Shown here piece after piece: positions 1-12,929 of a stretch of 64,000 nt of DNA; the stretch's first letter is position 1; each line of letters begins with the position of its first letter. Origin of the DNA: Metridium senile (Eukaryota > Cnidaria > Anthozoa > Actiniaria > Metridiidae); NCBI GenBank assembly GCA_949775045.1, contig OX459097.1, positions 10,403,619 to 10,467,618 of the forward strand, in the 5' to 3' direction. Under the pieces are notes generated by a model. The model had not been told where the DNA came from, ran no database searches, and saw only the letters and a list, made by a program, of their open reading frames with translations. The translations under genes and the position numbers were made by a program.

Positions 1-409
1 ATGGATCTAGAAAATCAATTTGTTTTAAATTATTGCGTTTGACGTTGTCATGACAACAGCAGGCTGCTGTAAAAAAGACCTTTAATTCTTTTATTAAAGC
101 TGATATCTCCAAATCCTTTTGGTGAAAGTTTTTTTAAACTTGTACATGTCTAGTTCCCTACATGTTCTTGCAACTGAGGAAAAATAAAAAAAATCTTTAA
201 TGCGAAACCTTTAAAATATTTAAAAAATGATTTTTTCTAGATATAAATGGTTTTTCATTACAGATTTTTCTTAAAAAAGACCTACTAAATCTAAACATTA
301 ATTGGAACAAAATGCCAAAAAATAAAAAAAATTTACCATTTAATTGTGTTGTTATTAATAGAAATACATTTTGTACGCGTCAGAGGGGTCTTGTAAAATT
401 GGCGATATT

Positions 410-425
410 GCGCGCGCGCGCGCGC
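410..425. repeat. Alternating (GC)8 run
   Basis: Sixteen bases of strict G-C alternation lie in otherwise AT-rich DNA. Such runs can adopt Z-form DNA. No other role is visible. Confidence 0.8.
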
Positions 426-524
426 TCGGTTAAAAAACCATTTCGAGCCTCCTTAAAGCAAATTTGACAAAAATAACTGATAGTAATCTGGTAATTTTGT
501 AATTGACTAAAATTAATTAAAATC

Positions 525-1344
525 TATTTATATTTATTTATAAAATGGTTGGCAAATTTCCTGTCGGAAAGCGGAAATCTATTAATAAATATTGATAACA
601 TAAGTAACGATCGATCTTTTTCTTCTTAATTTGCTACTTTTTCTAGTTTTCAAAGCAGATAAAATTATCTAATAGTACTTTCATTGTGATTTTGTAATTT
701 GTGGGATTGAATGATCAAACCATATATAAATTATGTTGTGATCGGCCCAGTTTGCTTGCGATCATAACCAGTCGTTGTACCTGTTTTACGATCCAGTGCG
801 TGCAGTGCGTTCGTTCGTTTGCCTGTCAGATCCATTGTCGAGCAGTTTTTAAATCTTTTTATCACGCTATCGCTCGACAATGATTCCACATGACAGTTTT
901 TATAGAATTTTTGTTTTACAGTACAATCCGGGTGACGAATTTTGTTATGGTCTTGCCAAACCACCATTGTTATTAGAACAAAGAAAATTAATTAAAATCT
1001 ATTTATAAAATGGTTGGCAAATTAGATATCAGAATAGGCGTGTCCTTATGAACGTACCAGCTTTCCTGAAATCTATTAATAAATATTGATAATATTACCG
1101 ATCTTTTTTCTTTTAGTTTAATTGCTACTTTTTCTAGTTTTCAAAGCAAATATGACAAAAATATCTCATAGTACTTTTATTGTAATTTTGCAATCGTGAT
1201 CGGCGCAGTTTGCTTGATATCATAACTAGTCGTTGTACCTGTTCTACGTTCCAGTGCGTGCGTTCGTTCGTTTGTCTGTCAGATCAGATCCATTGTCAAG
1301 CAGTTTTTAAATCTTTTGATCACACTATCGCTCGACAACGATTC
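525..1344. repeat. Imperfect tandem direct repeat, two copies
   Basis: About 525-890 and about 992-1344 align head to tail. Both run from a block containing aaaatggttggcaaatt through tgatcggc-cagtttgctt to ctatcgctcgacaa. The copies differ by indels and substitutions. The second has an insertion after the first block and lacks part of the middle. No coding function is evident. Confidence 0.7.
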
Positions 1345-1662
1345 CCGTTCGAATTTTGTTTTGTCTGTTTTTCTTTTTGGCGAGTTGTTTTCGTGTTTTT
1401 TCTCTCTCTTTCTCTCTATCAACTTTCTTCTTTTCGTCCTTTTTTATTTTGCCTATTCATTCATCTGTTCATACATCCAACAATTATCGTCATGATGGAA
1501 GTTGGACTTTCTTCAATATAAAAACAAGGCAAAACTAAACAACACTTCATCAGTAATTTTATTATTATTCTTATTTTGAAAATATTCAATATATGGGATC
1601 GTAATCCAATTCTGTTACCCGCAATGGTCTGCGACTACAAAGGAGTTTTTTAATCCTTTCTA

Positions 1663-1946
1663 AACCTATTTCAAAAATCGTTGTCGCAGCCGAAGCTACA
1701 GTCCACACTCTAAAGCCTGCACAGGATGTCGGTTACATAGACTTAATTTGTGATTTACATTACACGTTTTTTAATTATAAAGAGATATTTGTATTTATAT
1801 CTACCACTGCAACAGCTTGTTATGGTCATATAAAACAAACACGTACGACCAAAATATGCTATAAATAAATCGATTACAAGAGACGAAATACCGCCATCCT
1901 TTGCAGGCTTCAGTTTTGATTGCGACAACGATTTTTGAAATAAGTG
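1663..1946. mobile_element. MITE with CACCTATTTC-type inverted ends, degenerate copy
   Basis: The ends are inverted copies of acctatttcaaaaatcgtt and the whole element matches 7637-7927 in the opposite orientation. It has no coding capacity. Ends and length (about 285 bp) fit a non-autonomous Tc1/mariner-like element. The better-preserved copy at 7637 shows flanking TA dinucleotides. Confidence 0.7.
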
Positions 1947-2343
1947 TATATTATGCTATCGATATCGACACCAAAAGAATGCATAAGTAATTATTCTCTC
2001 TTATCGAAATCGACACTGATCAATAACATAGTTTCTTGAAAATGAATATTCATTTGTAAATGAATATTCAAACAAAATTATTGAGAGTTTTACTTTATTT
2101 TTTTGGTATTTCATTATTCTTCCTTCCTTCTTTCCTTGCTTGCTTGCTTGCTTGCTTGCATGCTTACTCGATTCTTCCTTCCTTCCTTCGGTTCTATTTT
2201 ATTTATTCATTCATACTTTATAGTGTGTCCAAAAAAAAAAGTTGGGCTCCCTGTGGTAGTTTTACACACCTATTCCCGCTGACCAAATGAACTGCTTTGG
2301 CTTCTTTTGTTTATTTCTCAAACTTTGCACGCTTACTGAAAGG

Positions 2344-5300
2344 ATGGACTTTTTGCAATGTTTCTTTAATCTTTTAACATTTTGTACATTAGTTTTATCA
2401 CAAGAAAATGTTCCTTCATGTAATGGAGGAAATTGCGAAGACGAAAACCTCAAGCACGAAAAAGACAAATACAAAATGAAAGGTAACTCAAACTTGGTGA
2501 AAAGTTGACGAACTTTCCGTGGAAATCGAATTCTCTCGACTAAAATAATATTGTTTTTACGATGGAAGTTATTATTTAGGGAAACAAGAGTTGAATACGC
2601 TCAAAATTGAATGATTGTGTTTAGATTTTAACGTTTTTCTCTCTCGAAATTTCACACTTCGAGTTTACGTATAAATTTGTTGATCCAAGTCGACAAGTTG
2701 TCCATAAATTTAATATGGAAATCATTTTTGAATTTTGGTGTATATTTTCACAAAATATATTTTATCAATATATTTGCACTACAGTCTCAATTTGTAGGGA
2801 AAAGTATGTTCTTTTTACCTTTTAAAAAAGGTATTTTTGACTGTCTTTTTACGTTTATTAATTTTGCGTTTGAAAACTTGTGAAAAAATCCAATTGTTTC
2901 AATTTGTTTCAGGTAGAGTTAGCTATTATAACAAGGAACCAATTCCCTTATTTGAATTATATTTGATATGTTTTGTGTACAGCACACGTAGCCCTTCGTA
3001 GCTATAGTAGCTGACTTACAGCAACATTTGACAAATTGCTTGACCAATGAATGGACATTTATTTAATGATAATGCACTAGTTAATACTTTTCATTAGTAA
3101 ATTACCATGGAAACTCAAAGGGCGTGAATGTATGATGCGCTTGTCTGCTTGAATTTTCAGGGTTTTTTTGCAGTTTTTTATGTGAAATATTATCAGGTAT
3201 AAGATTATCTCTAAGAGGTGATGCCGTGATGAATATAATGATGGTGATGATGATAATAATGGTGATGTGTTGATAATTAAAAAATTCATGAATAATTAAT
3301 GAGACATTTTCAAAAGAAATCAATGACGAGTGTTGTAAATCTGATACAACACTAGTGTTGTATATCCTGATTTGCATAAGTTTTAACTGGTAATTTTACG
3401 GCAAAATTTATTAATTTTGGTAAAATATGAAACAGCTAACCTAGACATTTTTTAAGTAGTTTACAACATTTGCATCTGTGTTGTATCAGCGATACAATCG
3501 CACGCCGTTGTAAACACTACTAATGATGATGGTGATGATAATAATGATTATGGTGATAATAATGATGTTGATGGTGATAATGATGGTGATGATATAATTA
3601 TGATGGTGATAATAATGATTATGGTGATCACAATAATGATGCTGGTGGTGATGATGATGATGATGAAGATGATGTTAATAATAATGATGATAACTACATG
3701 ATAATTTAACTTACAATAATAATAATCATACATAATAATAAATGATGATAATTCAACTTTTTTGAAACTTAAATATTTTTTGTAACATTTTAGCATCATG
3801 GCAGAACTACCTTGACGACATAAACATTGCTGTTGCTAAGTACCAAGATTGCTCCAACAAAAAGTGTGGTTGCTATAGTGATGTAATTGACAGAGATCTA
3901 AAACTATGGAAGGACAAAGGCGGCATTACAAAGGCAGACTTTGATGCATCGATAGGGAAAGGAACTCACTATCAGATTATTAACCATAAACTATACAGAG
4001 ATGAAGACTGTATGTTCTCATTCAGGTAAGTTTACATTGTACAGTGGTATCTCTATTAAGCAGTCACCTTTGGGACTTTCCAGTTGCCGCTGAATAGAGG
4101 TATAGAATAGGTATAGCAATAGGTTTTTGACTTTTTATTGTGGCCTGACCTAATAGACGGTGACCGTTTATGGGGTGACCTCTTAATAGAGGTACCACTG
4201 TATTTGCTAGTTAGACAATGCACTGCCATCAAGATGGCTTAGTGTGGAAGGCTGAAAAACGGATTTGATAAAAAGGACAATTAAGGTACCCCCACCCTCA
4301 GCTGTAATAATTTTTGCACAAAGCAGGTTTAGGTTGTGAACTCTTTCTACTAGTCGTTCCTTCAAAGGACATTGTTGATTAGAAGCAAATGTTTACATCA
4401 CAATACCATCAGATTACATTTTATTTATTTATATTTGTGCTTCATCCATGAATAGACATTCTAAAAACTAATGAAATAATTTTAATAGTTTTGATGCAAA
4501 AAGACAAAATTATTTCTATAGGTGATAAAATACAAGATTGTTGAATACTGATATATAAGTCCTTATTAATGTTTTTTGAAAAGAAGTTTGCTAAAATTTC
4601 TATTTGTAATTAAATCTGTCAGTTATAAAATTATTGCCTTGTTTATCGCTTGTGAATCCCACAAACTTCAAAATCAAGATTTCTCTGTTTTTAAGGCAAA
4701 ATTATTTCGCCAAATGGAGTTTCAGATTGCAGCTTGTTTACTTTTTGCGTGACATGGTATACCACATTGCAGATATGCACATGCTCAATGGTTACAAGTG
4801 TTGAGGTTTGCCATGCAGGATCGGTTACAAAAAATTTACCTAGTAGATGCAGGAGTACTTGTACATATAACATCTAAATGGGGACATTTTTTAGTTTTGG
4901 TTTACTTACTACTCTCTAGTTATTAACCACATCTTTGCCCAAAATCATTTCATACAAACCCACTGGGATTGTTATACCTTTGCTATTGCTATTATTAATA
5001 ATAATTTCTCATTAATGTTGATATCATACACCAAATCGAAAATATGGCATCCAATTGTAATAAACAGGTTCCCATTTAAAGGGGTACTACGAAAATGGCT
5101 CGAATTTACTTTCCCATTTAAATCTGTACTTATGCAAATTGTGTTGATGTGTGCTAAACACACAGATCAACCAATCAGAGTATATTATTTCTGAAGTGAA
5201 CTTCTCTGGTTGGTTGATCTGTGTGTTTAGCACACATCAACAAAATTTGCATAAGTACAAATTTAAATGGGGAAGTACAGATTTAAATGGGAACCTGTTG

Positions 5301-6985
5301 ATAACTATAATTGTTCTTGACTGGCTAGCATTACACACATGTGAACACTCCATTGTGTTTTAACGTGAACACAAGACTAGCCAGTCAACAGCTAAAAAAT
5401 TTTAATAATCTATATTGAGGAAAACTTTTTCACATAGTATTACATGATTTTCAAAAAGGACCTAGTTATTTAAAATTGGATCCCATACTTTGATTGGTTT
5501 ATACTGATGTACATTTGTTTTATTTATTCCTAGATGTAAAGGTGTGGAACATTTCTTGCTGGAAATCATTGCCAAACTACCAGACATGGAAATGGTTATC
5601 AATGTTAGGGACTGGCCACAGGTAACTTTCATCCATTCATGCATTCATCCTTCAGACATCCACCCATCTATTCATTCATTCATTCATTCATTTATTTACT
5701 AATTCATTCATCCATCCATTAATTCATAAAATTAATTCATTGATTTTATTATTAATTCATTGAACCATACATCCTCCATTCATTCATCTATTCATTTATT
5801 CATTCATTTTTTCATTCATTCAATCATTCATTCATTAAACAATACATTCATCCATTCATTCATCCTTCAAACATCCATTCATTCATTCATCCATCCATTC
5901 ATCCTTCATCCATCCATTCATCCTTCAGACATCCATTCACTCATTCATCCATTCTTTCATTCATAATCATTCATCCATCCATTCATACATCTATCCATTT
6001 TTTATTTATTCATTCATTCGATTGTATTAATTCATTGAACCATATATTCAGTTATCCATCCATCCATCCTTTCATATATTTATTCATATATTGAACCATT
6101 CATTCATTCACTCAGACATCCATTTATATCCTTCATTCATTTCTTTTTCTCAATTTATTCATGTATTTATTCTTTCATTCATATATTAATTCGTTGAACC
6201 ACTCATCTATCCATCCATCCATTCATTCACTCGTTCATCCTTCAGACATCCATTCATTCATTCATCCATTTATTTATTCATTCATTTATTCATTCAGACA
6301 TCTATTTATTCATGTATTTATTCTTTCATTTATATTATATTATATTATTATATTAATTCGTTGAACCACTCATCTATCAATCCATCCATTCATTCATTCA
6401 TTCATCCTTCAGACATCCATTCATTCATTCACTCATTCATTCATCCTTCAGACATCCATTCACACATTCATCCATTCTTTCATTCATCCTTCAGACATCC
6501 ATTCATTAATCCTTCAGACATCCAGTCATTCATCCATTCATCCTTCAGACATCCATTCATTCATTCATTCACTCATTCTTCTATCCATTCCTCCATCCAC
6601 CCATCCATCTATTTATTTATCCATCCTTCCATTCACTTCTTTATTCTATTCTATTATCAGGTCCGTATTTGGAGTGATCCTCTGCCAGTGTTTTCATTCA
6701 GTAAGACTAGTGATGAAGTAGATATAATGTATCCTGCATGGACTTTCTGGGAGGGGGGCCCTGCTGTATGGCCGATCTATCCGACAGGCCTTGGACGTTG
6801 GGATCTTATGAGAGATGCGTTAATTAAGTAAGTAAATTGACAAACTAACATACTAGAAACAATCACACAAATAAAGAAATAAAGAACGGGCAAACAGACA
6901 AACAAACAAACGAAGAAAAAAAGTATACAAACAAGCAAACAAATGAACAAACAGACAGACAGACAGACAAATAAACAGACAGACC

Positions 6986-7019
<34 letters not shown>

Positions 7020-9767
7020 TAAAGAAACAGGCAAATACACAAAGAAACAAATAAACTGACAGACAGACAGACAGACAGACAGACAAATAAAGAAACAGGC
7101 AAATACACAAACAAACAAATAAACTGACAGACAGACAGACAAACAGATAGACAAAGAAACAAACAGACAAACAGATAAAGAAACAAACAGACAGACAAAC
7201 AAACAGACAAACAAACAAACAGAAAAACAGACAAACAAACAAACAAAGAAGCAAACATACATACAAACAAGCAAGAAAGTAAGCAAAGAAGCAAACAAAA
7301 ATACAAACACACACACAAACAAACAAACAAACACATATACAGACAGACAAACAAATAAATAAGCACAGCTTTAAATTATCCAACTTGTCTATATTTTAGG
7401 AAGTCAGAAGAGTTTTCATGGGATAAGAAAACCTCCAAAGCTTTTTTTAGAGGATCAAGGTACCATAATTAAAAAAAAAAAATTAATGTAATATGTTTTT
7501 GTTCTATACTATTTGAAATGCATGCACGTATTGGAATCGTTCAGTTTTAACATTTGAAAAAGGCTAGTCTGTCGGTAAAACACTATTGGTTGCCATATGC
7601 ATTTTCACGGGCTGTAGTCAATTTCTAAAGAATATACACCTATTTCAAAAATCGTTGTCACAAACAAAGCCACAGTCCACACTGTGAAGCCTGCAAAGGA
7701 TGTCGGTATTTCTTCTCTTGTTATCGATTTATTCATAGCATGTTTTGGTTGTACGTGTTTTTGTTATATAATCATAACAAGTTGTTGTTGTGGTAGATAT
7801 CAATGTAAATATTTCTTTTAAAAAACGTGTAATAAATCACAAATTATGTCCATATAACCGACATCCTTTGCAGGCTTTAGAGCGTGGACTGTAGCTTCGG
7901 CTGCGACAACGATTTTTGAAATAGGTGTATTGCACGCTATCGAGGCTGAGGTTGATCGACGAGAACTGTGAAATTGTATATTGGTCTATTGCAATTTTTC
8001 AGTTTCACGTTATCTATTACCGCTGTACTATTTGAGAAAAGGCGCATTTGCACAGGCTAAGCCTCGATTTGTTGTCAAAATATTCACAAATTCCAAGCAA
8101 AGCACAAAAACATTTTATCGCTTAACAATTATAGAAAACACATTTGAATTTACTCTGAATTGAGACTATCCCTTTGCATGTAAAATCGAGTTTTTGTGAA
8201 ACCAATGCATTCACATAATCTCATATAACTTGCACATTATTTATTTTACATGCAATTAGATTTTACAGTATTGTAGCTGAATACTTGCTTGATAACTTGT
8301 TCAAGTTTCATTGGATTTGTGCCAGGGGCACGCAAGTTACGAGTCGACAATTGAAATATACCCGAATCAGTTATTTGGAAATGCGGAGTCGCCTTAATTG
8401 CTATCACGATATTATTCTCAGTGTTTACCTTTTTTTAATACAGGACCAGCCATGAAAGGGATCCTCTAGTCTTAATGTCCCGCTCCAACCCAGAACTAGC
8501 AGATGCTCAATATACAAAGAACCAGGCATGGAAGTCTGATCAAGTGAGTTATGACTTGAAACTTGAGAAAGAGGGGTTTTTTTAAAGATAGGTATGTTGT
8601 GTCAGTAGCTGTAAAACAGGGTATTCCGTTTGTACAGATGACTATAAAACGGAGAATTGACAATGTACATGTAACTCTTGCACAAAAACACTCTTGTAAC
8701 TTGTACACTACCAAGACTAGGGCTGTAGTTTGACTTGTACTAGAAAGTACGGATTTAAGTAAGGATAGTGGTTTTGTAAGGAATTCCTTCTTCAAACCAC
8801 ACCGACTAAGGAAAGTCTTTCTGGTCGAGCTGGCTGAGCCCTAGACTTGGCATGTTCAATTGTAGCAAGTACATCAAACGTGTAAGTTGCAAATCAGTGT
8901 GTCTTCACTTAGTGTATATAATCTACCATTGGGCTAGTTAACACAATGTACTATTCTTTTTTCAGGATACGTTGTTTTCTGAGCCTGCAAAGGAAGTTCC
9001 TCTAGAAGATCATTGTCAATATAAGTAAGCAAATACTAGTACTTATTATCAGTTGTTGAAGCGCTTACCACTGGAACGAATATGCGCTATGTAAATATCT
9101 TATTATTTATGATTATTATTGTTGAACAATCAATTTCTTCACACACAAAACTAGACTTTGCAATTGCGATGGCCTTTCATCAATTATTACACACCACAAC
9201 CGCACATAGAGCAGATTTCGTATGACTATGAAAAGCTCACGGCACGAACGTGGTAAGGTACGGCAAGGCACGTCAAAACATTCTAGAAACATCACGGTCG
9301 CGGCAAGGCACGCACACGGCACTGAACTATCCACAATCATAGGAAATCTGTTCCAAGTTGGACCTTTTCTACATTATTCTTAATGCTAATCTTTTCTGTT
9401 GCTGTTTTTTTAGATTTTTGTTCAATTTCCGTGGCGTTGCTGCAAGTTTTCGATTTAAGCATCTTTTCCTCTGCAAGTCTCTGGTCTTTCATGTAGGCGA
9501 GGAGTGGCTAGAATTCTTCTATCCTGCTCTCAAACCTTGGGTGCATTATATACCAGTCAAAACAGACCTTTCTGATGCTAGAGATTTGATTGAGTTCGCT
9601 AATGCTAATGAAAAAGTCGCTAAAGAAATTTCCGAAAGGTAAAGATCGTTCTACCATCTATGACAACCTTCCTTCCTTCCTTCCTTCCTTCCTTCCTTCC
9701 TTCCTTCCTTCCTTCCTTCCTTCCTTCCTTCCTTCCTTCCTTCCTTCCTTCCTTCTTTACTTACTTG

Positions 9768-9799
<32 letters not shown>

Positions 9800-9887
9800 A
9801 ATCTTTACTTACTTACATACTTACTTATGACAACTGTCCTTCCTTCCATCCTTATGACAACCTTCCTTCCCTCCTTTATAATTATTA

Positions 9888-9918
<31 letters not shown>

Positions 9919-10191
9919 ACTTACTTACTTACTTACTTACTTACTCATTTCCTTACTTACTTCCTTACTTCCTTATTCCCTTCCTTACATATTTACTTAC
10001 TTACATACTTACTTACTTTATCTAATCATCTATATTTCAGGGGCTTTGATTTCATTAAAGATCATCTAAGAATGCAAGATATAAAGTGTTACTGGAGAAA
10101 ACTTCTCAAGAATTATGCTAAACTACTAAAATGGAAACCAGTAAGAAATAAGAAACTAATACATATTGTCCCCGAGAAATCAAACAGCTGA
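2344..10191 (+). CDS. POGLUT1: Protein O-glucosyltransferase 1 (Rumi/CAP10 family), complete nine-exon gene
   Basis: Family role: ER-lumen enzyme that adds O-glucose or O-xylose from UDP-sugar to EGF repeats, for example of Notch. Exons: 2344-2482, 3794-4025, 5534-5621, 6661-6827, 7400-7459, 8444-8543, 8966-9024, 9414-9638, 10041-10191. All introns are GT-AG and every codon phase joins, giving 406 residues (human protein is about 390). The ATG at 2344 has A at -3 and G at +4 and starts a hydrophobic signal peptide ([20 protein letters not shown]); an upstream in-frame ATG at 2287 has weaker context. CAP10 landmarks: [22 protein letters not shown] (its Asp is the presumed catalytic base), [46 protein letters not shown] and [10 protein letters not shown]. 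The C-terminus ends EKSNS, without the KDEL-like tail of vertebrate orthologues. Introns 2, 3, 4 and 8 carry MITEs or long tetranucleotide arrays. Exact start and splice sites are prediction. Confidence 0.95.
3236..3745. repeat. GATGGT/AATGAT trinucleotide-rich tract in POGLUT1 intron 1
   Basis: Two blocks of imperfect GAT/AAT triplets (about 3236-3275 and 3520-3740) flank a small region with palindromes. One of these is the near-perfect palindrome atacaacactagtgttgtat at about 3345-3364. It is intronic and gives low-complexity antisense reading frames only. Confidence 0.75.
4042..4200. mobile_element. 159-bp MITE in POGLUT1 intron 2, TA target duplication
   Basis: The ends are inverted copies of cagtggta-ctctattaag, and TA lies immediately outside each end (4040-4041, 4201-4202). 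The size, ends and TA duplication fit a Tc1/mariner-type MITE. It starts 16 bp after the exon 2 donor and has no coding capacity. Confidence 0.8.
5064..5298. mobile_element. Palindromic foldback MITE in POGLUT1 intron 2
   Basis: Almost the whole 235 bp is two inverted arms: acaggttcccatttaaa on the left and its complement on the right. The arms continue through gttgatgtgtgctaaacaca near the centre. A unique loop of about 35 bp remains. It is non-coding. Confidence 0.8.
5634..6650. repeat. Long (ATTC/ATCC)n tetranucleotide array filling POGLUT1 intron 3
   Basis: About 1 kb of imperfect CATT/CATC repeats is interspersed with short copies of cttcagacatccattcat. The reading frames rich in His, Ser, Ile and Phe across it are artefacts of the repeat. 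Exon 4 begins about 10 bp after the repeat-rich DNA. Confidence 0.9.
6842..7370. repeat. (ACAG/ACAA)n tetranucleotide array in POGLUT1 intron 4
   Basis: Mixed CAGA and CAAA repeats span most of the intron. All three antisense frames stay open as Cys/Leu/Phe/Val-rich strings, which is a consequence of the repeat and not evidence of a gene. Confidence 0.9.
7637..7927. mobile_element. 291-bp MITE with CACCTATTTC ends and TA target duplication
   Basis: The terminal inverted repeat starts cacctatttcaaaaatcgtt and the far end is its complement. TA lies directly outside both ends (7635-7636, 7928-7929). It is in intron 5 of POGLUT1 and is an inverted homologue of the element at 1663-1946. Confidence 0.82.
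9663..10020. repeat. (TTCC)n / (TTAC)n array in POGLUT1 intron 8
   Basis: A pure TTCC run is followed by mixed TTAC/TTCC repeats up to about 20 bp before exon 9. A longer homologous array lies at 14683-15165, upstream of the duplicated exon 9. This microsatellite therefore marks the left edge of the 5-kb segmental duplication. Confidence 0.9.
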
Positions 10192-12858
10192 CATAACGGT
10201 AAATGATGTAACTAATTAACACTTAAAAATTATAAAAACAAGTTTGAAAATTTCTGGCTGTCTCTGTTTTTAATTGCAAGTATGAATATCTTTATCAAAG
10301 TGAAGCTCGTTCCCAGGGCTCTCTCCCTTCCGGCTATTGGCCCCACCCAAAAGCGAAGGGAGAGGGCCCTGGGAACGAGGTTGTATCAAAGCTTTATTGA
10401 ACTAAATTTGTTTTTACCTCATGACTTCGATTCAAGTAAAGTCATTAATGAATTACTTTATGACTAAGTCAGATATGTGATTGTATTAGGCCTGGTAAAA
10501 TTAAAGATTTATTTCACGAGTATTTTTGAAACTACCCATGTTGCGAAGTAAGACGTAAATATTTGATTATAATGTTCAAAGAATTAAATCAATCAAATGA
10601 ATCCCTTTTTTAACGTCTCAATTCTCTAGCTGGACACGTATCGTGTGCCCTACTTATCGGGGAGACTCACCCACTCACACTCACTACCTCTACGTTAAAT
10701 GTTTTAGCACACAACTCTGCTCACAATCTTTTAGTCAGACACAAGTGTCCTATTAATTTGGGAGACTCACACTCACTACCTCTACGTTAAATATTTTGGC
10801 ACTCAACTCTGCTCGCATCTTCATTTTTGCGGAGGGAAGAAAACCGGATAACCCGGAGAAAAACCCAAAACAGATATATCTTGGCTTACATCAATTTATT
10901 GATACAACTTTTATCACTATTTGATAAATATAGTGTAAGGTATGCGGCTAGACAAAACTTATTCGTATTCATTTTTCTTTTCTTATTTCGGTTTTATGTT
11001 TTGGTCCGAAAATTTCTATTGACGCGTGTCTTTTCGGAGCGATTATCTCGAGATAACTCGGGAGATCCCCTTTTCTTTGTATATTTGAGATCGGCATCAA
11101 TGCAAATTGCAGTTTAGAAAAGGTTTAACTTTCAACTTTCGGCTGTATATTAGGTATATTATAGCTTATCATTTACCAAAGTATTTAAAGATTCAACTAT
11201 TAAAGAAGAGAGTCTTAAGCCTACTAGTACTCTGGGCACCTAAATGCTTTTCTATGACTGAATAGAGAGGAATATTGTTGTTATTATTATTATTATTTAA
11301 AAAAGTCAAAGGCACCTTATTTTAATTAAAAATATGTTTGGAAACTAGCGAGTAAAGTGGTATAGGCTGCGTCGGTGTTTCATATAAACGATAGGTAATA
11401 CAATAAAATTTGTAATACTGTAAAAAATAGAAACTGGCTGCAGTTTGTAACACAGTCAAAAAAATAACTTTACTGACGTTTCGAGCTTTAGCCCTTCGAA
11501 ATTCGTCGGAGTAAAAGCTCAAACATTATTAAATTCAAACATCAGCATTAATACAAAACTAAATCACAATCAAATCGACTACCACACAATATTGGGGAGA
11601 TAACTTAATGGGTGAGCGGTGAAATATAATTTCTTTGAACTGAAGAAATTGCTTTTGATAAAAAATTATTTCCAAATGCTGTTCTAGAGTATAATAACAT
11701 TATAGCGTTAAAGTGCTGCGCTTATTCGAGGGATTAAATAAGATAGAATTTGGTTTGAGGTTAAACCTTTGTTGTTTAGTCAATTTTCATCATTTTAACA
11801 TTTCTATTGAGTTCGGATTTAATTTGTGACTACTTGGTTGATAATAACTAAACTTTGTTAAACTAAAAGTTAACCAGTTATTTAAGATATGAACATGGGG
11901 TGTCCCGCAACATTAAAAAAATTCAAGCCAGGCACAAAAAATCATAAACCAAATTAAGAAAGGTACATGAATAGTTTTCTCATAATACACACTTTACTGT
12001 TCGCCATCGACTCGGGAAATAATTCCTCTCGCACCCAGAGACCCAGGGCAACATATTAACTTACACTTGATTCGTTATAAATGCTGATGAAGGTCGTTTC
12101 GATATTTTTTGTTTACCAAGAAAAATCTAATTATTTTGTTTAGGCCCTACGCTGTGCAGTAGTTGTTATTATAGTAAAATACAAATGAACTTGAACAATG
12201 GATTCAATTCAAGGCCTTTATATAATTAGGCCAAGCTTTTGTTTTTGCCAAGAGCCACGAAAAATCTAATTATTTTGCAGTTAGGCCCTACGCTATGCAG
12301 TGGTTGTTATTAAAGTTACATACAAATAAACTTGCACAATGGATTCAAGTCAGGGCTTTTATATAATTAGGCCAAGCTTTTGTTTTTGCCCAAGGGCCAC
12401 GAAAAATCTCATTATTTTGTTTAGGCCCTACGGTGTGCAGTAGTTGTTATTATAGTTATACACAAACAAACTTGAACAATGGATTCACGCTGAGGCTTTA
12501 GGGCCAAGTTGTTGTATTTTTCCTGAAACATGTAACATATATCTGTAATAACAGCTCTTCATGGTTAATATTGATCAGCTAACAAATAAACATTTTTAGA
12601 TTCTTTTTACCAGCAAAATTGTTGCTCGTATAAACTTTCCGTGCTGACACAGTTTTTTTTAGGCAAGGCTGGAGTATATTTTACAGCCATTGTGCAGGTG
12701 TAGGAATCACACGTTATCCATTGTAGTCGGATATCTTTAAAAACTAGACCTGATAAATAATGAAAATTCTAGATTTTTTGCATTAAATCTTTTTTACAAT
12801 TATATTTTAATTATCACGTTATTTTTTCGCAATGGACCTGCTGAGTAAAATATTTCAT
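10192..12858. other. Intergenic DNA between POGLUT1 and PAN-EGF-TSP1 gene A
   Basis: No coding exon is supported. Contents: a hairpin MITE (10306-10379), two units of the 85-bp repeat (about 10660-10815), and three related stretches containing aggccctacg (near 12140, 12285 and 12423), each about 140 bp apart. The whole segment is repeated with modest divergence at 15337-18639. Confidence 0.7.
10306..10379. mobile_element. Short hairpin MITE, unit A copy
   Basis: The inverted arms are ctcgttcccaggg-ctctccc and the complement gggagagggccctgggaacg. They surround a loop of about 30 bp. The same hairpin lies in unit B at 15433-15504. Confidence 0.75.
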
Positions 12859-12868
12859 TATATAAATA
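12859..12868 (+). promoter_or_regulatory. TATA box of PAN-EGF-TSP1 gene A
   Basis: TATATAAATA lies 61 bp upstream of the ATG at 12930. This spacing leaves a short 5' leader of about 30-40 bases. The same element is conserved at 18640-18649 in front of gene B. Confidence 0.65.
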
Positions 12869-12929
12869 GCAGTGGTTTACAGGGATTTCTGCCACTGTTT
12901 TCACGACTAAGAGCCAAAAAGAATGAAAC

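Larger units (their letters stand above)
1..2343. other. Intergenic DNA upstream of the POGLUT1 gene
   Basis: No convincing coding exon is visible. The short reading frames are broken and unlike any family I know. The stretch holds a direct repeat (525-1344), an alternating GC run (410-425), a MITE (1663-1946) and a small TTCC/CTTG-rich tract near 2116-2192. The promoter of the next gene must lie in its last part, but I see no clear TATA box close to 2344. Confidence 0.6.

Noticed and set aside
5760..6831. Forward frames rich in His, Ser, Ile and Phe
   Set aside because: They come from the (ATTC/ATCC)n array. Only the last 55 codons are real, as POGLUT1 exon 4.
6777..7383. Three overlapping antisense frames of Cys/Leu/Phe/Val repeats
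   Set aside because: They are translations of the (ACAG/ACAA)n microsatellite in POGLUT1 intron 4.
9590..9919. Forward frame reading FLPSFLPS and LTYLLTYL
   Set aside because: Product of the TTCC/TTAC microsatellite in intron 8.
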